NCBI GenBank assembly: GCA_003506735.1 | Contig: DNYS01000179.1 | Span: 12,608 to 21,513, forward strand | Direction of reading: 5' to 3' | Length of the DNA stretch: 8,906 bases | Source: Nitrospinota bacterium | GTDB lineage: Bacteria > UBA8248 | Shown: positions 6,043 to 8,906 of the stretch, one piece after another | Numbering within the stretch: the stretch's first letter is position 1 | Layout: the number at the start of each line of letters is the position of its first letter | The notes under the pieces: model-generated | The model's database searches: none | Told to the model about the DNA's origin: nothing | Seen by the model: only the letters and a program-made list of their open reading frames with translations | Made by a program: the position numbers and the translations under genes

Positions 6043-8106
6043 TTATTTTCCGGCCAATTTTTTTGCGCGGGCGGCGATGTTCTCGGCCGTGAAGCCGAAC
6101 TTCTCGAAATTGACTTCGGCGGGAGCGCTCGCGCCGAATCCGGGCATCGCAAGGATATCGCCCGTCTCTCCCACCCACTCGAGCCATCCCTGGGCCGCGC
6201 CGGCCTCCACGGCCAGGCGGGCCTTCGAGCCGGGCGGCAACACCTCATCGCGGTAGCTTTGGGACTGCGCCCTGAATAGGTCCCAGCTCGGCATGCTGAC
6301 CACCCGGGCATCCACCCCATCGGCCGCGAGCGCCTCTTTCGCCTCCAGGCACAACGACACTTCCGATCCGGTCCCGATCAGAATGACATCCGGGGCCGCT
6401 CCCCCCTCTTTCGAAAGAACATAGGCGCCTTTCCGTACGCCTTCGGCGCCGCCCAATTTATCCTGGTCGAAGACCGGAAGCCCCTGCCGCGTCAGGACGA
6501 GCATGGTCGGGCCGTCCCGGCGCTCGATGGCCGCCCGCCAGGCAAACGCCACCTCGTTTGCATCTCCTGGGCGAATGAGCGAGAGGTTGGGCATCACGCG
6601 CAGGGCCGCCAGGTGTTCGATGGGCTGGTGGGTCGGGCCGTCCTGGCCCAGGCCGATGGAATCGTGGGTCATCAAATAGATGACCGGGAGCCCCATCAAA
6701 GCGGCCAGCCGGATGGCGGGCCGGGCATAGTCGGTGAACACGAAAAACGTTGCCACATACGGGCGCACCCCGCCGTGGAGGGCCATCCCCGAGGAGGAGG
6801 CGCACATCGCATGTTCCCGGATGCCCCAGTGCATGTTCCGGCCCTCGAAATGCCCCTTTTTGAAATCGCTGGAATCGCCGATCAGGGAGTTGTTCGATCC
6901 CGCCAGGTCGGCGCTGCCGCCCTGAAGCCAGGGGATGCGGCCCGCGATACTATTGAGCACTTTTCCCGAGGCCGCCCGCGACGCCAGCGCGCCGCCCCCG
7001 GGAGCGAATACCGGAATATCCACATCCCATCCGAGGGGCGGTTCTCCATCCAGGGCGGCGTCAAACTGCCGTGCCAGGTCCGGATGGGCGGCCCGGTGGG
7101 CCGCGATCCGATCGTTCCAGGCCGCCTCGGCTTTCATCCCGCGATCCACCGCCTGGCCCATGTGGGCGGAAACTTCCTCGGGGACCAGAAATTTTTCGTT
7201 CTCGGGCCAGCCGTAACTTTTTTTCGCTCGCGCAATCTCCTCCTCGCCCAGCGGAGCGCCGTGGGCGAAGGCCGTGTCCTGAAATTTCGGGGATCCGAAC
7301 CCGATATGGGAGCGAACGATGACGAGGGAGGGGCGTCCACCCTCCTCGCGGGCCTGAATGAAGGAGGACTCCAGGGCGTCCAGATCGTTCGCCCGGTCGC
7401 CGATGTCCTGGACATGCCATCCGTAGCTTTCAAACCTTTTCGCTACATCGTCCGAGCAGGCCAAATCCGTCGAGCCCTCGATGGTGATGTGGTTGTCGTC
7501 GAACAGGACGATGAGCTTCCCGAGGCCGAGGTGGCCGGCAAGCGAGGCGGCCTCGTGGGAAGCGCCCTCCATGAGGTCGCCGTCGCTGGCGAAAACATAG
7601 GTGTGGTGATCCACCACTTCGTGACCCTCGCGGTTAAAGACGGCGGCGAGGTGGGCCTCGGCGATGGCCATTCCCACCGCGTTCATCAGGCCCTGTCCCA
7701 GGGGACCGGTCGTTGTCTCCACCCCGGGCGTCAGGCCGTACTCGGGGTGGCCGGGCGTCTTGCTCCCCCACTGGCGAAATTGAACGAGGTCATCGAGAGA
7801 AAGGCCGTAGCCGCTCAAATGGAGCGCCGCGTAGAGAAGCATGGAGGCATGGCCGCACGAGAGCACGAAGCGGTCCCGGTCGAACCAGTCGGGGTTGCGG
7901 GGGTTGAAGCGCATGACCCTGGAGAAAAGGACATAGGCCGCGGGCGCCAGCGCCATCGGGGCGCCCGGATGTCCGGAATTCGCCTTCTGGACCGCATCCA
8001 TCGAAAGCGTGCGGATGGTGTTGACGCAAAGCTCGTCCAGGGCCGATCCGTTCAAAATGCCGGATGGCCCCGCACTTTCCCCATCCGATTTCAAACCTGG
8101 GGACAT
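6043..8106 (-). CDS. tkt: Transketolase
   Basis: Thiamine-diphosphate enzyme that moves two-carbon ketol units between sugar phosphates in the pentose phosphate pathway (or the Calvin cycle in autotrophs), in the cytoplasm. It has 687 residues from the ATG at 8104-8106. All three domains are present: the ThDP domain with SGHPGAPM (His46), SCGHASML (His86), TPGHPEYG (His120), the SDGDLMEG motif (Asp175) and DDNHITIEG (Asn205); the pyrimidine domain with WGIREHAM (catalytic Glu431) and DGPTHQP (His493); and a C-terminal domain beginning near [15 protein letters not shown]. Active-site spacing follows E. coli transketolase almost exactly, as I remember it. The N-terminus is about 20 residues longer than E. 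coli. The frame is open to a TTG at 8140-8142, which has no ribosome binding site. The chosen ATG has only a weak GAAAG upstream, so the start is uncertain. Transketolase is probably not functionally linked to the division genes downstream. Confidence 0.95.
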   Translation of the reverse strand: MSPGLKSDGESAGPSGILNGSALDELCVNTIRTLSMDAVQKANSGHPGAPMALAPAAYVLFSRVMRFNPRNPDWFDRDRFVLSCGHASMLLYAALHLSGYGLSLDDLVQFRQWGSKTPGHPEYGLTPGVETTTGPLGQGLMNAVGMAIAEAHLAAVFNREGHEVVDHHTYVFASDGDLMEGASHEAASLAGHLGLGKLIVLFDDNHITIEGSTDLACSDDVAKRFESYGWHVQDIGDRANDLDALESSFIQAREEGGRPSLVIVRSHIGFGSPKFQDTAFAHGAPLGEEEIARAKKSYGWPENEKFLVPEEVSAHMGQAVDRGMKAEAAWNDRIAAHRAAHPDLARQFDAALDGEPPLGWDVDIPVFAPGGGALASRAASGKVLNSIAGRIPWLQGGSADLAGSNNSLIGDSSDFKKGHFEGRNMHWGIREHAMCASSSGMALHGGVRPYVATFFVFTDYARPAIRLAALMGLPVIYLMTHDSIGLGQDGPTHQPIEHLAALRVMPNLSLIRPGDANEVAFAWRAAIERRDGPTMLVLTRQGLPVFDQDKLGGAEGVRKGAYVLSKEGGAAPDVILIGTGSEVSLCLEAKEALAADGVDARVVSMPSWDLFRAQSQSYRDEVLPPGSKARLAVEAGAAQGWLEWVGETGDILAMPGFGASAPAEVNFEKFGFTAENIAARAKKLAGK

Positions 8107-8223
8107 ACCGATTGCACTTTCTGCAGGAGATAATTTTGTCAATGAATAAAAGCGCTAGCTGCCGAGAACAGATCCGGCCGGCCGGGCGCGGGCCAATAAA
8201 ACAAGGACGGGTTGAGCCACCGA

Positions 8224-8906
8224 TCAAACCGACTCGTCCGGGGCCTCCCCCTGCGGAGACGCGGACAGACGGGCCTTCCGCCGCTCAATCGTCTTGAGCC
8301 ATCCCTCCAGGGATTTCACGACCTCGCTGGAATGCATCGGAGAGGATGACACCGCTTCTTCCATAACTCCATCGGAGGGCCGGAGCAAGTCTCCTTCCCC
8401 GCTTTCGGAGATTCGGGCTTCGAGCTCCTGGATTTGCAAACCCAGCCAGACCGAATCCGGGTCCGCCACCTCCGCCTTCTGGCATACGTCCAGCGCCAGG
8501 GCAAAATTTTCTTCCAGAACATATATTTCGATAATACCCCGCAACATCTCCTCGGCGGGATTCGCCGTCCGAGCATCCGGCGCCCCGTTTTGGGCATCTC
8601 CGGCCGCTTCAGAGACACCCGCCGCAGCCGGTGGTCCGGACGTCTCCACAGGCTCTTGTCCAGGCTCTTCTCCCGCCGCCCCCTCGGGCAAGGACGGGGA
8701 AACCTCCGCCGGGCCGTCTTCCTCTTCCTCGAAAACGACTGATTCGAGAAACAAATCCACCCCGGAGGTGACCGCTTCCGCTTCTTCAGCCGGCTCCGCC
8801 CCGACTTCCGCCAAAGAAGCATCCGCTTCTGGAGCTTCCGCCGCCGGGGGGGACACTCCCAACTCCTCTTCAAACAAGGCGTCCAGGTCGCCGCCATCCC
8901 CGCCCA
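8224..8906 (-). CDS. Acidic low-complexity protein with a TPR-like segment (5' end outside window)
   Basis: I do not recognise a specific family. The frame is open to the right edge, so the N-terminus is missing; about 226 residues are visible, ending at TGA (8224-8226). The first 120 or so are very acidic and rich in Ala, Glu, Pro and Gly, beginning GGDGGDLDALFEEELG, which suggests a disordered region. A compact helical stretch follows at about residues 118-165 (NPAEEMLRGIIEIYVLEENFALALDVCQKAEVADPDSVWL...), spaced like a single tetratricopeptide repeat followed by a helix. A Ser-rich linker leads to a basic helix near the end (SLEGWLKTIERRKARLSA). It sits about 120 bases upstream of transketolase in the same direction. 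A scaffold or gliding/pilus/FimV-like accessory role is possible, but the visible part does not show it. Confidence 0.8.
   Translation of the reverse strand, partial: GGDGGDLDALFEEELGVSPPAAEAPEADASLAEVGAEPAEEAEAVTSGVDLFLESVVFEEEEDGPAEVSPSLPEGAAGEEPGQEPVETSGPPAAAGVSEAAGDAQNGAPDARTANPAEEMLRGIIEIYVLEENFALALDVCQKAEVADPDSVWLGLQIQELEARISESGEGDLLRPSDGVMEEAVSSSPMHSSEVVKSLEGWLKTIERRKARLSASPQGEAPDESV

Noticed and set aside
4854..6092. 412-codon open frame on the plus strand
   Set aside because: Antisense to ftsE and ftsX and runs through their intergenic stem-loop; no recognisable family.
6613..8133. 506-codon open frame on the plus strand
   Set aside because: Fully antisense to transketolase, whose active-site motifs all fit. 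Codon phase explains the lack of stops.
8107..8142. TTG start for transketolase 12 codons further upstream
   Set aside because: No ribosome binding site precedes it and the added residues are not part of the family. The TTGACA at 8137-8142 also resembles a -35 box, but no -10 follows at the right distance, so I did not call a promoter either.
1..8906. CRISPR array, tRNA/rRNA gene, insertion sequence or defence system
   Set aside because: I saw no regularly spaced identical repeats, no tRNA-like or rRNA-like stretch, and no transposase, integrase, nuclease or toxin-antitoxin gene.

Overview
The window holds a single run of co-oriented protein genes, all on the minus strand, so transcription runs from high to low coordinates. 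The DNA is GC-rich. The gene set (FtsEX with an EnvC-type murein hydrolase activator, an S41 carboxy-terminal protease, TsaD, transketolase) is core bacterial housekeeping. EnvC-like proteins fit a diderm (Gram-negative) cell. The order ftsE-ftsX-envC-ctpA is, from general knowledge, common in deltaproteobacteria-like lineages and related candidate phyla. The sequence alone does not settle the taxon, and no species is claimed.

Layout in transcription order. (1) 8906-8224: the 3' part of an acidic, Ala/Glu/Pro-rich protein with one TPR-like stretch; its 5' end lies outside the window. (2) 8106-6043: complete transketolase. (3) 6042-5817: an intergenic stretch with a GC-rich stem-loop and an AT-rich promoter-like pocket. 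(4) 5816-1543: a tight four-gene cluster, ftsE, ftsX, an envC-like gene and ctpA, with gaps of 3, 1 and 43 bases. (5) 1542-1131: about 410 bases with no convincing gene but several small repeats. (6) 1130-1: tsaD, starting at TTG and missing only its last few codons.

How they work together: FtsE (ATPase) and FtsX (membrane subunit) form the divisome-associated ABC complex that, in well-studied relatives, moves EnvC in the periplasm. EnvC then switches on amidases that split septal peptidoglycan. CtpA is an exported Ser/Lys protease with a PDZ domain. Related proteases trim or degrade cell-envelope proteins, including peptidoglycan hydrolases, so its place directly after envC suggests, but does not prove, a shared role in wall remodelling. 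Transketolase (pentose phosphate or Calvin-type carbon shuffling) and TsaD (tRNA t6A37 modification) look like unrelated neighbours.

I found no tRNA, rRNA, CRISPR array, insertion sequence or phage gene, and no sign of a new defence or mobile system. The points worth a second look are modest: the unexplained ctpA-tsaD gap with its 18-base tandem repeat, an N-terminal extension on FtsE backed by a strong ribosome binding site, a very arginine-rich coiled coil in the EnvC-like protein, and the acidic partial protein upstream of transketolase.
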